A model generated the notes under the pieces. The model worked only from the letters and a program-made list of their open reading frames with translations, made no database searches and was not told the origin of the DNA. Position numbers and translations under genes: made by a program. Shown here piece after piece: positions 21,784 through 33,362 of a DNA stretch of 64,000 nucleotides (positions are counted from its first letter, which is position 1; each line of letters begins with the position of its first letter). The stretch comes from Clitopilus passeckerianus (lineage: Eukaryota > Basidiomycota > Agaricomycetes > Agaricales > Entolomataceae): assembly GCA_944990035.1 (NCBI GenBank), contig CALYLX010000097.1, forward strand, positions 248,001 to 312,000. The letters run 5' to 3'.

Positions 21784-23964
21784 CGTGAATCGGAGACGGT
21801 TCCAACGTAGGAGGAGGTGGAGGTTAAGTCAATTCTCGTCCAACCTTGCTTGAAGGTATTGGTTTGACTTGAGAAGCCTACCCTAGCCTTCAAATACCCT
21901 CCAGAGCCATGACGCAGCCAAGAACGTACTCAGACAGCCCACGAAATGAGGAGCGGCCGTTTGTACTCGTGAACAAGATGCTTGTTCTGTTCTATCCATT
22001 TCATGATCGCTAGCGTCAATACGCTAGAGAGTAGAGATCGAGCAATCACAATCCGTTCTTGGCGTTTATTAGGGAAAAACGACGGGGTAATCATTGTAAA
22101 TTGTATCCCCAGGAGCTCAAAGGATGAGAAATGGACCGCCTGGAGCATACTGTATCCTCCAAGTCCCTGCTGTATCTTGACTGCTACGGGGTTCAGTAAT
22201 TGTCGGCGCCCCGCACATGCCATCGGAAATTCTGATAAGATCTCATTGGAATATAGCCAGGTTGGTATCACCAGGGTCGTGAAGAAACACCTTTGTCCTT
22301 TCCATCGCCCTCAATGAAAGTTGCGGAGAGTTGACGTTTTGCGGTTGCGGTTGCGGTTGCGGAAGATCCATGCAATGGGGACATGCTCCGTAAACGCAGC
22401 CGGATGTAATGCCCACGACCTAGATTCAAAGTGCAGATTGGATCTGGATGAATCTTCTGGATCTGTGCGGAGCGCACCGCTCGCATCGTTTTGGAGTTAT
22501 GACCAATGCAATCTGTTCCCTTTTCCTTCGCTTTGTCCACGGCCGACGGGTAAATGACAGGAGTTGTCATATACGACCTTGAAGAACCCGGCGGCGCAAC
22601 CTAGTACACGTTTTGTCATCGTTTCTCCGCATCTTCCTATAGTGCAACTTCTCCGCTGTTGCCTTCGTAAAAGCAAGGCTTCACAAGGAGCTGAAGGACT
22701 GCTCCCGAATGGCTCGGAGTTTTCGCAACTGACAATTCCCGGACATATTCTGTCAACAGGCAAGGCATACATGTTGCACGGAGTGCTGGAGCCTGTATAG
22801 ATGATGCTTGGCGTCGGCCTCCGGAAAAACAACCAGCTCATCGCCACCTCCTAGAACAAAGTGGTGGCAGTGACTGCCTGACCGGACTTCGTCCTAATCT
22901 GGAAAGGTAGCGGGATGATGATTCCGCTGCCCCCCACTAGCTTGCCTGAGTCCATGAGCTATACACATGTAAAGCTCCATGGGATTGAGCGTGTTTGTGG
23001 GGATATATCCAAGAACTGCGTATTATCATCGGGGGTTTCCTCAAAGTCGTTCAGTCCGGTGAGCTCAAAAGTAAGAATACCGAGGAAGGCCACCCAGGGG
23101 TTACTGTTGTTCCCAGGATAAGATCTCATCCAGACCACCCGTGGCATGAGGCGGTTGACTGACTGGCTACTGGATAATCCTCACAAGCAGGACTGATAGC
23201 AGCGGCTATTTCGAGACGTACTCCTAATTTCTCGCATCGCATTCTCCAAGTCAGACTTGAACTTCAAATTCTCACATCAACTACCTATCAGCTCCACGAA
23301 ACTCGTTCCCATGTGCTTCTCTATGCTTCTCTGTCAGTAGGAGATGAGGCGCAACTCGCTTAGGGACCTATCTCAGACGAATCCAACCCTAATAGGCTTG
23401 ACTACCGGGATTTGCACGTACAGAGTGCTCCTGTCTCATTGTAGGATTCTTCCTTTCTTCTCCGATACGGAGACGATCGCTTCCTCCCCTGGGCCCTCCA
23501 AACCTCAAACGTTCCCTGGTGTATTTGGCCCAATGAAAGCGATAAACAACCCAATTCTCCTTGCGAAACCGCATTATCATTGCTCAGATCGGCATCGTCA
23601 GGCCGCAAATTCAAGCATAATGTCTTCGTTCCAGTCCGCATACCGCGGATACTCGAGATAGCTGCACTCAAAAATAGATCGAGATCTTGCCGACCCGGAG
23701 TGCTTGACGCATAAGTGGATGGACCTCAATCGTGGATCCGACAAAAGGAGAACGAGAGCGTGTTCACAACTTTGAGAGTCTAATGGAAGCGCGGCATCTT
23801 CTGCGTTACGAGAGTACGGCAACTGTACTTGTGTCCATGAAGGGATTCTGATTGCCACCGGCATTATACACGGTTGATCGCGCAAGGGAATTGGGAAGTC
23901 ATCGGGTTGTTGAAGATATATAACCTCACATCGCAGAGATAACGACTTTGAAATCTCCTTCACT
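21784..23964. other. 2.2-kb intergenic region upstream of the C2H2 gene
   Basis: No gene recognised on either strand. It contains a short GCGGTT tandem repeat at 22341-22362. The part near 23.9 kb should be the promoter of the zinc-finger gene. The minus-strand open frame around 23.6-24.0 kb overlaps the zinc-finger start and has no motif. Confidence 0.45.
22341..22362. repeat. GCGGTT hexamer microsatellite
   Basis: About 3.7 perfect copies of the hexamer GCGGTT in a row in non-coding DNA. Simple repeat; no function suggested. Confidence 0.8.
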
Positions 23965-25365
23965 ATGATTACGCTCCCACTACAGGGTGGCACGACCTTC
24001 GTCCTCAAGCAGACACCAGAAAACAGCGCCCAATCGATCGCATGCCATGTTGAGAAAGTAGGCGGGCCATCCGTCGCTGGTAAGTGTCAGACGTCCAGGG
24101 CTTGCATTTGAACTCGGTGTACTGATCGGCTCTGCAGGATCCTTTCCTCAACTCTCGCTCCTCATAGAGCCCTGCGAGGACGGCCCCGGGTTTAGACTTT
24201 CAATTGCATCTTCACCCAAACCAGACTTTACCAGTCCTACTTCGCAAACTCAACACAATCCTCAGATCGGGGCTCTGAGCCACGCTCACCCCGAGGATAT
24301 GTTCACTTCAGATCCGAACGTTACGGGGACATCTTCCCTTAACCAGAGGATAGCTCATCCGACTTTCATGCCTTCAGAGGACCAGATTATGATCTCTTCG
24401 TGAGTTTGCGTGTATAATGGAGTATTCTGGGACTAACTACATAGGCCCAGGTCAAATTCATCCTCCTATGTCGATAGTGGCATTCCTTCCCATCCATCAT
24501 CCTCCCTTTCCCAGATGGTTCCGTCTCTCAGCCGGCAGCCTACCGCGTCCCCCTTCGACTTCTCTCCAACGGAGATGAACCCTCTAGGTTCTTGGGAGAG
24601 TGATTTCAATCTCCTCACGCAGATGCTGAAATCAAGTGAAGGCGAGGGCAGTAGCTCGAGCATGTCCACATCATTCGATCCCTTTCCGAACAACGAATCT
24701 TTCCCGCCGTCTTCCTCCCAACATCACCCCACCTCCAACGACGATCTTTCAGTTCCTGATTATGACAACGTCATGGACGCCAACATGATGGATTTCGGTA
24801 AATATGATGATACGGAGTCCTCAAGTGCAAGCCGAAGCTCAACAGATGAACCCGCTTCGAGTCCACCATCATCAGAGTTTTCGACGGCATCGTCACAGAA
24901 GAGCGGGCGATCCGAAAACGTCTTCCATTGTCGAGAGCCAGGTTGTAATGGGACGTTCACAAGGGCATATACTCGGGAGGTACACGAGAGGAAACATAGC
25001 AAGGAACAGCTACAGAAACGAGAATGTCGATTCCCAAACTGTCGAGCTCGAATATCAAGACCCCATGATCGATTGAGGTTAGTCCTTGATATCCCCCGCA
25101 TGCTTGTCAACCATTAACGAATGTTCGTAGACATGAGGTGACGACCCACAATATCGTCGCAGATTGGACGTGTATCTGTGCCGCTTTCTTCCTCACCAAG
25201 AATGGGCTTACAACGCACCAGAAGTCCTGTGAGAGATGGAGAGCTGCTCAGGGTGACGAGATCTCAAGTACCGAGGGAAGCGACAGCCAGGATGGTTCAG
25301 CTAATTCTGCGAAGAGTCATCGGTGGGTTCGAGGTTATGGGAAACGAAAGGCAGGCCAAACGTAG
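23965..25365 (+). CDS. C2H2 zinc-finger transcription factor 1
   Basis: Nuclear DNA-binding regulator, four exons. The ATG at 23965 starts MITLPLQGGTTFVLKQ. An intron after GGPSVA leads to GSFPQLSLLIEP, a second near 24400 to a Ser/Pro/Asp-rich central region (likely activation domain), and a third splits the fingers. Finger 1: C-x4-C-x12-H-x4-H (CREPGCNGTFTRAYTREVHE). Finger 2: C-x4-C-x12-H-x3-H (CRFPNCRARISRPHDRLRHE). A third, degenerate finger ends in Cys (WTCICAAFF...HQKSC). The C-terminus is basic (RWVRGYGKRKAGQT). Its position inside the cluster makes it a candidate pathway regulator. A second C2H2 gene with a similar plan lies at 40903-42207. Target genes are unknown. Confidence 0.8.
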
Positions 25366-25794
25366 CCTATGAAACCAAGTTGCTTCCTATACCTGGATCA
25401 TTTCCTTCTATTAAATCTCGGATGTTCCTTCTTTAATGATTTTATGACCCTATATACCACTTAGTGTTCTCGTAGAAATATCTGTAATCAATGGAAATAC
25501 TATACACAATCTCACGAAACCCCTTGCGAAACTCATAGTCGCCCAAGAGGCGACATGCCATTGATTGAACTTGATCTCGGTCCTGGGATTGAAACTTGGG
25601 ACTGAAAGCGGCCTGGAACGTTTGACTAGACCGTTGAAAAAGGTTATGTATGTACATAACGGTCATGGCCGTTGTCATTCAAGCACTCGCTGGCAGTAGC
25701 TGGCACCGTTCAGTTAGTCAGCAAGAATGCGGCTACCTGCCATCATGGTCGGCCGAAAAAACCGAATATCGCCATTGTTCCGACTTTCTTTATT

Positions 25795-25803
25795 CAAATC
25801 CTG
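25795..25803. repeat. Target-site duplication, left copy
   Basis: CAAATCCTG directly outside the left terminal inverted repeat. It matches AAAATCCTG at 29205-29213 with one difference. The 9-bp size is typical for Mutator-like elements. Confidence 0.7.
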
Positions 25804-25872
25804 GGATAAATCTAATGGTGAACCCCCGAACCGCCATGAACCCATCCGTGAACCCCGAGCGTGAACCCCTCC
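25804..25872 (+). repeat. MULE terminal inverted repeat, left
   Basis: 69 bp starting GGATAAATCTAATGG and containing TGAACCC four times at offsets 16, 34, 46 and 59. Identical to the reverse complement of 29136-29204 except one C/T difference. Confidence 0.9.
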
Positions 25873-25944
25873 CATATAAGGTAGCGTAACAGAAGAACTA
25901 TTATTATTTTATTTCATATGCGGGTTATGTAACAGGTGATAAAC

Positions 25945-28463
25945 TCAAGCAGTGGAAGGTACAAAGTTTGGGCAGTTCGTTCGGGTATGGCCAGCCTGGC
26001 GGCATATACCACAGTTACGGCCGCCTCGTCGAGTCAGTGTAGCACCGCCGCCTCCCCTACTTGGCCCCTCAACTACTCCTGTGAGACGCCGAGACCGGGG
26101 CCCGCCCTTGTGGACAATAGGTGCCGGTTCTTGAATTCGGTCGCATTGCTCTTCCTTGCGTGTTTCCCTCCTGTTGCAAGGATGCTTAGCTACATTGCAG
26201 AGCAGTAGTAAATTTCTAAGACTCACTTAACATTCTTAATTTTCTCCAATAACATGTCCATTTGTTTCTGTGTTTGTACTCGGGCGGTAAGCTGACGAAG
26301 AGCAGCACTTGCTTCGTGATGAGCCATCTGTGAGGATATAGTATCGGTTCGGCGAGCTCGTGGTGCGTCAAGAGGATTTGACACAGGTGTGATATCCATT
26401 CCTCATACTGCAGATCTTGCCGCTGAGCAGGAACGGGGGTTGGTTGATAAGAGATGGTACTCTCTAGCGACATGGCAGGGACCTTGGAGATGTCTAGGAA
26501 TGGTTTTTAGTACCAGCTACAGCATTGTTAGTTTGTGAAATATTCTAGGGCTGCCACTACACGTACCGAGAACAGATCAATCCAATATGAAACTTGATAG
26601 CAGGTGCCTTGAGGACTACTTGGAAGAAGTGGCGACACGGCAGGCCAAGATTCAGTCCCATGGTACAATCACAAATGTATTGACCGTCTGAGAGGATGGC
26701 GACAAAGTGAACAGCAGCCCCAGATGCAATGTGCGACACCTTGAGGAGGTGACGAACATTGTGTCCCCGGCTGCTGATGAGGTGGAGGAGCCATCGTGTC
26801 GATATATAAGCCTTGTCATTGGTAAAGCTATTGATGAGGTGCTGGACATCATGAGCGGTGAGCATTTATGAAGATGGAACAAATCTAACATGTGACTCAC
26901 TCGATTTTCACAGTCCTGCCAGTCAAATCCAACCTCCTTGCTAGCTTTGATGGCGTACTCATTCTATATTGCGTGTTAGAGAGTGCACCAACAGAGGAAT
27001 TTGAATATTACCCAAGTTGTCAGCCCTTTCGGTGGGTGGACGGTCTCTGTCTTATATTTGAGACTTTGCTCCATCTGCTGATAGCAAACATGCAGCGTGA
27101 ATGGGCCAGCGTGCTCGCAAAGGAGTGAAAGCGGGCCGGGGAATATTTCTTCGATAGCTCGAGCATATTGGATCCTTGATGACTAGTTAGACCAAAGATA
27201 TCAGAATTCATCAAAAATCAACAATACGGAGGATAGAACTTACATCGCGAACTCGTTGCAGATCCTCAGTACACTGCTGCTTCGTCCGTTCATTGAGATA
27301 GTCGTAAAGCTGCTTGGCACATGTTTTGGCACCAGTCCAAGCCCTGCTTACACGATTTTCGGATTCCACCCGCCCTGTTGTTCGAACACCAGCCGTGAAT
27401 GTGGTACTGACCCACGCCCACGCCCACTTCTCCGGACACGCATACAAGTTGCTGTTAAGATACTCCTCCAACGCATCGTATTGTTTGACGAGGCGTTGCC
27501 ACAGCCGTTCAAATTTGTCGGGGGAGATGGCACGATAGCAGTTCCAGAAGGCCTGCATCAATTGCAGCGAGTTTGGACCACCAAGCTTTGGCTTTGCCTG
27601 TGCCATGATATTGCTTTGAACATGGTATAGGCAGAAAATGGACCTAGATGTCGGGGAGACTTCGGGAATGCTTCGAATAAGAGCGAGGTCACGGTCGGTG
27701 CCAATGACCTCAGGCTCATGTTCAGTGCTCTTCGGGTAGTTGAGAAGAACCCAAGAATATGTTGAAATGTCTTCCTTGGCGTGCAACGCATAGTATACAT
27801 TGCGCGACTTGCCGCAATTGTCGATGCCAACACCGATGTTGGTGACATAGCCAACATCGTTTCGGTTGTACGAGTTGTCGTTGAGTAAGACGTCGTGATA
27901 ATCCATAGAGGAAACTGTGTACCGTGAAAGCCGCAGATAGGTTGGAGAATCCGGTGGTCGAGGAAGAAATTGCGAGCTGTATCATCAATTGGGAGTGTTT
28001 CGAGATAATGAACAAGCTCCTGGGAAAACTTGACGGCGATCCTGTTGTTGTTGAGCAATTTTAGGAGCGTAATCTGAACCAATGTGTGTTAATATCTCTG
28101 CTAAACGACAGATTGAATGATAAATACCTTTGAGAAGTGGTACTTCTTTACAACTTGAATTACCCCATCTTTGCTTGCGAAGGAAGCTGAGACTGACCAC
28201 TTCCCTTCTTTGAAGGCAGCAGGTAATCCTTCCGAGACGGAAACGACATCGTCGATGTGAGGAATGAATTCCCCAGGAAGAATAAGATTTGCGGCGGCTG
28301 TACCGGGTATATCGTCATCGTAGGTAAAGCCTATACAGCAGGCTTCTTCTGCGAGTGTTGGATAGGTAATGACTGCAGCTTGTTTGAACGTCAAAGATTG
28401 AAAAAATTCAGTGGAGTACAGGGCAGATGGGTAAGGTGTTGCATATTGTCTGAAGGAGGACAT
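25945..28463 (-). pseudogene. MULE transposase gene, frameshifted
   Basis: Starts at ATG 28463 and continues through several exons with short introns. The catalytic region is clear: DVLLNDNSYNRNDVGY (first Asp), VIGTDRDLALI (second Asp), CLYHVQ, and GRVESENRVSRAW (Glu). Then come a helix-rich part (YARAIEEIFPGPLSLL), a SWIM finger (CDCTMGLNLGLPCRHFF, about 26640) and, near the C-terminus, a CCHC knuckle (CGICRQAGHTRTNCP, about 26000). Between GFHGTQFPLW and HDVLLNDN (about 27900-27930) the frame changes by one with no plausible intron, so the copy is probably unable to make full-length transposase. The near-identical terminal repeats suggest it is not ancient. Confidence 0.72.
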
Positions 28464-29135
28464 TGGTATGGTATCTGTGAAGTGGGCTGGTGAGCACTCA
28501 ACGTTTTCCGATGCTATTTATTGTTACTCACCTTTCTACCAGGTCTCGCTCTAAGTTCTTCCGATTTTCCCTTCTCGTCATTGGAATGCACATACCCAAC
28601 ATGCTTCATTGCTATCTTCAAGTCAACCGAGGGCATTTTTCTGCCTCTGCCTCGGTTTGTTGCCACTGCCTTGAAGGTTGTTCGTGCGGGCTAACGTTGA
28701 GAATGGCGGCTCAAAGGGTTTGGGTCATGATAGGTAGTTCAATACCTCAATGAAGGTAATACAATTGGCAATTTACCAGTGAGTTCAGAGATTTTCAAAC
28801 ATATGCCTTCGGATGACCAGAGCGCCGACCAGTGTAAAATCTTTGAATTGCAAATGAGGGTGGCACGGTAGGAATGCACCGCTCATTGACGGTAAACTTA
28901 TGACCTGCGGAGAGATCTGAGGCATATGCACGCCCGATTGGTGTCTTGGAGGCACAAAGCAATAGAAATGTCGTTGCATTCTAGTCATCGAGCTCACGCA
29001 GCATCGACTACAAGGTTGGTGAGCACCGATGAGCATTTTCGGTAGGTTGGTTGCCCGATTCTGCATATTACATAACCTGGATAACATACAAAATAAAATA
29101 ATAATTGATGTGACAAGGTGTGACCGCCTCCCTGA

Positions 29136-29204
29136 GGAGGGGTTCACGCTCGGGGTTCACGGATGGGTTCATGGCGATTCGGGGGTTCACCATTAGATTT
29201 ATCC
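29136..29204 (-). repeat. MULE terminal inverted repeat, right
   Basis: Reverse complement of the left repeat with one mismatch. It is followed directly by the right copy of the target-site duplication. Confidence 0.9.
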
Positions 29205-29213
29205 AAAATCCTG
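29205..29213. repeat. Target-site duplication, right copy
   Basis: AAAATCCTG directly after the right terminal repeat; 8 of 9 bases match the left copy at 25795-25803. Confidence 0.7.
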
Positions 29214-31673
29214 TTGCCACTAGATTCGAGATTGCCCTTGGATTGCCCCGCCGAACCACCCGTCTGGATATTGTGGTGCGATACATCGCTAAGATAGGCA
29301 TTGCAGGTAATCACATGATCTGGAAATAAAATGCGTTACTTTGGGCTCGAAAATTGAATTCAAATTATGCACGTCCACAAATAAAATTATTATGACTATG
29401 ACAATCACGGGCGAGCTCGAATTAGGGATCTCACAGATACAGATATTTTAAAGACGTGACGATAGAATTCATTTTGAATTATCTTTGTTGAAGTCGACCC
29501 AAAAGCACTCAATTGCCGAGATCAATCTCCGCTGTCGTCGATTACGAGGATGGAGTGGATACTCCATTGAGTTCTTTTCAGCGTCCAAAGTTCCAAAACT
29601 TTACAATATTTTTGCTTGTTTGTAATTGGTATTTCTCTAATTTTGATTGGTCCATAAACCCATAATTTGCCTTTTATGGGTGCTTAAGTCTCGTGTGAAT
29701 ACATCACTAGGTTAAGTCGATTTCTTGATCCTTACCTAATTTTTTATCTATACACAGTAATTTTCCTGTGATCATCAATCATTGCATCACCTCAATCCTT
29801 TCCTTTCGTCAACTACGGATGACTTCCAAGTTTCGGAGCGTATTCAAGCCATACGAGACTCCCCTTTGGTGGGTATTGTCTCTTCGATTAAACCTGTGCC
29901 TTACCTCCTGACAGAGTACAACGCATTGTAATTTGGTACTCGCTACACTCGCCCTCACGTCGTTCTTTCCCGTCCCCTTCAGAAGACGGCCATTTCCATT
30001 GGAAGTCCTGCGATCTGGCGTCTTGGGACTTCCTCCCTGACCCAGATCGCTACTTAAACTGGTTTGTTCCATCATCTGATGATCAAGCACGACCCTCTCG
30101 ATACCCGGTGTTTATTGAGAGGCTCAGGCAGTACCTCCGCCCCAATCTGCGTGGCAGATATCCAGACTGGGGTGTCCACGGTTCATTATGGGCCAGTGCT
30201 CGTTTTACTATACCTCTGTGGATGGATCCGCGGGCTATTGGAGTCATGTCAATCCGTACCAACGTGCTTGACTTCAGTTGGCGTTCGTTGTCGCATAAAC
30301 TGCATCCCGTTAAGTATGCTTTTCGGGGATACGCGGTTTATTACCCTGTCGTGCAGTGGGCTCGCCTGCTCATAGATATATGTTTACTACCTTGCCTGTA
30401 ATTGTAGGTTTCCAAAACAATGCCAGGAGGGTGATATTAACCCTGATGGTATATACCTCCACAGAAGAATGCCGATCTGCTTGTCACGCTGGATATCCAG
30501 CTGGCGGCATGCCGGTCTTCATACGAAATGTGACGTGTCCTAGCCAAATATTGAATTGCCGAGGATGATTACTAGACCAGAACCTGCATCTATGTGTCTA
30601 ACCCCCAAAATCCAGCCAATGAACTGATCCCTAAAGGGTCTAACGCTGGTGATAGCGGCAGCCTCCATCCGAGTTTATGCCATGCCGGAACGGAAGTGGC
30701 CGCTCCATACAAGTTAGGTCAGACGCGACGGACAGAGGAAGGGGTCGCGTCCTTGGGGAACTGCAAAGACAGGCCGGGGATGGGTAGGAGATGGAAGACT
30801 CGTATCAGAAACCGGGGAGGGTACACGGTTTAAAATTCCTGTTGATGAAAACACGGACAATGAAGGAAAATACACGAAATTAGCAAGAAATTCTGTGTCA
30901 TACCTAGGCTCGCAAAGGCTTGCGGACAAGGATCCACCCGCTGATTCCCTAGACGGCCTCCGCCTTCTGACATTCTGAAGTTTCATACTCGGAGCATTCC
31001 CAGTGATGCTTAACCTTGTGCTGAACACAAATCCTCGCAAAAACTGCTTTTGATTCCTCGTAAAATCGCGCCACGCTGTGCCCTACGCCCCAAGATATGC
31101 CACATAGCGTATGGAATGTCTATCAAGCTTACACCCCCTTTCTCATTCGCCCGTTTCACACTTTAATCTTCGTCCTTTGCTCTGAAGACACAGGCGGCAG
31201 GCTTCGGCAGATCAACGGAGTACGAAATCCAAAGGGAAGTCACATTCAGTCACAAGTCATGTGATTACCTACAATGCGTTTGAGCCCTATCTTATGTGAA
31301 TACTTCGCATGAAATGCATACCATCAAGAGCGAGATCAAGAGAGTTCATGTTACTCCATGCAATAATGAGTCGTCATTATGATCCAGCATCCAACAGGCA
31401 CGGCTCCAATCTGTGTAAGTAAATCACGACCTATTTGGCGAGGCATTCCAGAGGCTCAAAGCTTACATTTCAGGTTCTTTCGGGATTGGGATTGAAGGGA
31501 GACTTTTTCAAAGCGCCAGTCCGCGAAAGAGAGAAAAAAGATGCATGTGATTTAAACAGAAATAATACATTATGAATTGACGTTATGACTACAGACCCCT
31601 ACTATGTGCCCTTTGGACTCTTCTCTAACAGGTACCAAATAAATCAATAGATGCAAGATTCCAAGGCGCACAA
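29214..31673. other. 2.5-kb region with one unassigned open stretch
   Basis: No known family found. On the plus strand the frame stays open without a stop for about 155 codons from about 29,930 to 30,401. It includes an Arg/Trp-rich segment (FIERLRQYLRPNLRGRYPDW...) and a hydrophobic C-terminus (YYPVVQWARLLIDICLL). No ATG begins it; a possible upstream exon around 29,790-29,870 is preceded by a stop in that frame. It could be a relic or an orphan gene. The rest (30.4-31.6 kb) shows nothing. Confidence 0.3.
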
Positions 31674-33362
31674 TCATATCTTGAGGGCCGATGGTATGGG
31701 GATGGTGACTGTCCCAGGTTTCAGGATAGCAGCTGCCCCAAAAGCAAGAACCACTCCCGCCATCCACAACTTCGATGATGACGTTCTTGACTCTTCCGTT
31801 TGCTGTTTCTGTGGGTAGTTGCAGTGAGCCCGAGTAAACGTGAGCCAAGTGAATGTACCTTGGCACGCTCCCGTATCTCGACCTGCCCCTCGGCAGATCC
31901 CGTTGCTCCTTGTATGGCCTGTATGGCGAGAGCTGTGGTGAGGCCACGGTTTGCGATCTTGATATCAGCAGACCCATATTTGTAGAACCACCCGTCATTC
32001 CAACCGCCGTCGACCTGCTGCATGTCGAGAAGCCTCTCCAGATCCACGCTGGCATCCAGCCCCACTTGGTTGCAGCAAAGGACTCGCATAGCCAATGCAA
32101 GTGCATCTCCTCCTGATCCGATACGTTCTCTACACCGTTCTTTGTAGACGCTTCCCATCTGTTCCCGTACTTCTGATGAGGCGGCGAGAAGACGGGACAT
32201 GAAGCTGGAAAGGATTTTGTCAGAAGATAGCCCAATGCTAAGGCAAAATTACTCACAAGAGGAAGGTCTCCGCTCCTTCATAGTAACGAGTACCCTCAAG
32301 ATACGCCCTATTCTTCAAAACGGAGAAGACCCAATCGCGCGTCTCTTTAAGCTCGTGACCACGGTCGTTCGAGTAGAATAAGGTGAGAACGTTGACACAG
32401 ACGACAGGGTCTTGGCGAGGCCTCTTCGGGTCGAAGTAGACTTGGAGAACGCCATCCGGAGTCCTATACTCGAGCATCTCGTCCATGATCCTCGTCTTGG
32501 TGGCCGGGTCGATGCCGGGAGCAATTGTCAGGCCGATCGAGGTGGTGTCGAGATCGCATGGGAAATCGGTGGTGGTGAGTTGTCCGGCGCCTTTGAAGAA
32601 GTTGAAAGCACCGTCATACTTGACGTAGCTAACAAGGGAGGGGTTGTCGGTAGACTCCAGGATCAACAACTGGGCGAAGTTCTCCTCGATATCTTGTCCG
32701 ATGTTGGTATAGGAAATATGTTTGCCTGCCCCCTTCGCAAGGAAGTCTTGGGCCCTGGCTATCGGGTTGCCACAGAAGTTCCTCAGCGATCTCTCTACGT
32801 TCTCGAAGTTGTCGTAAATGATAGTGGTGAGGCCAAGGGACCGCGCAGCAACGACGTTCTCGAGCTTGTCGTCCACAAAGATGGTACGGGCCGGGTCTGC
32901 ACCGGTTTGCTCCAAGACGTAGCGGTAATACCCAAGGTTGGGCTTACGCTCATGAGCAGCGGCAGACGTGAAGACGTTGTCGAAGATGTCCCAATCCGAT
33001 CCCTTCCCCCTCAACACCTCCCAATCTGGCGCCGAAATGTTCGACATCGCGTACACCTTTCTTCCCGGTTTCAACTCCCTGATTAGGTTGACCATAAACG
33101 AACGGCTCTGAAGCGAATCACGAGCGCATTCGAAGGCCGCCTTGATCTCGCTGGGTTCGATCTTGAACTCTTGCCCAACGGTTGCATAGCAATCGGCCTC
33201 GGAGATATTGCCCTTCTCGTACTCGAACCATGTTACCGAAGACAGGATTTTGTGAAGGGTCTTCGGTGAGATGGTGGTCTTCGTCTCTGCCGACCAAGTG
33301 AAAAGGACGTCTCCGATATCGAAGATGAGGGTGTTGTAACTGTGCTTGTTGCTTCGCTCCAT
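31674..33362 (-). CDS. HAD-like / class II terpene cyclase fusion (drimane-type sesquiterpene synthase)
   Basis: Probable core enzyme of the cluster, 528 residues from three exons (33362-32257, 32204-31859, 31808-31674). The N-terminal HAD-like domain has FDIGDVL (Asp15), MSNIS (Ser107), ERKPN (Lys140) and IFVDDKLENV (Asp164/165), the four HAD motifs. The C-terminal half is an alpha-barrel cyclase domain with CDLDTTSIGLTI (Asp270, Asp272), the D-x-D-T-T variant of the class II DxDD motif, followed by MQQVDGGWNDGWF (a QW-like repeat) and NRGLTTALAIQAIQ. This plan is that of fungal HAD-type sesquiterpene cyclases such as AstC (astellolides) and DrtB. They protonate farnesyl diphosphate to give drimanyl phosphates or alcohols. 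The predicted third exon adds a hydrophobic segment (LWMAGVVLAFGAAAIL), possibly a tail anchor. TATAAAC lies at 33483-33489. Exact product unknown. Confidence 0.87.

Larger units (their letters stand above)
25804..29204 (-). mobile_element. Mutator-like DNA transposon (MULE), about 3.4 kb
   Basis: Bounded by 69-bp terminal inverted repeats differing at one base (25804-25872 and 29136-29204) and flanked by a 9-bp target duplication. Further inside, an AT-rich subterminal block ending GGTTATGTAA is also inverted-repeated with more divergence (to about 25933 and from about 29068). Each terminal repeat carries four TGAACCC heptamers, likely transposase-binding sites. The internal minus-strand gene encodes a MULE transposase with SWIM and zinc-knuckle domains. 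The element sits between the C2H2 gene and the terpene cyclase gene, within the cluster but not inside any gene. Confidence 0.88.

Noticed and set aside
32412..33086. Long plus-strand open frame (224 codons) opposite the cyclase gene
   Set aside because: Antisense shadow of exon 1 of the HAD-cyclase; composition follows the coding strand and no family motif is present.
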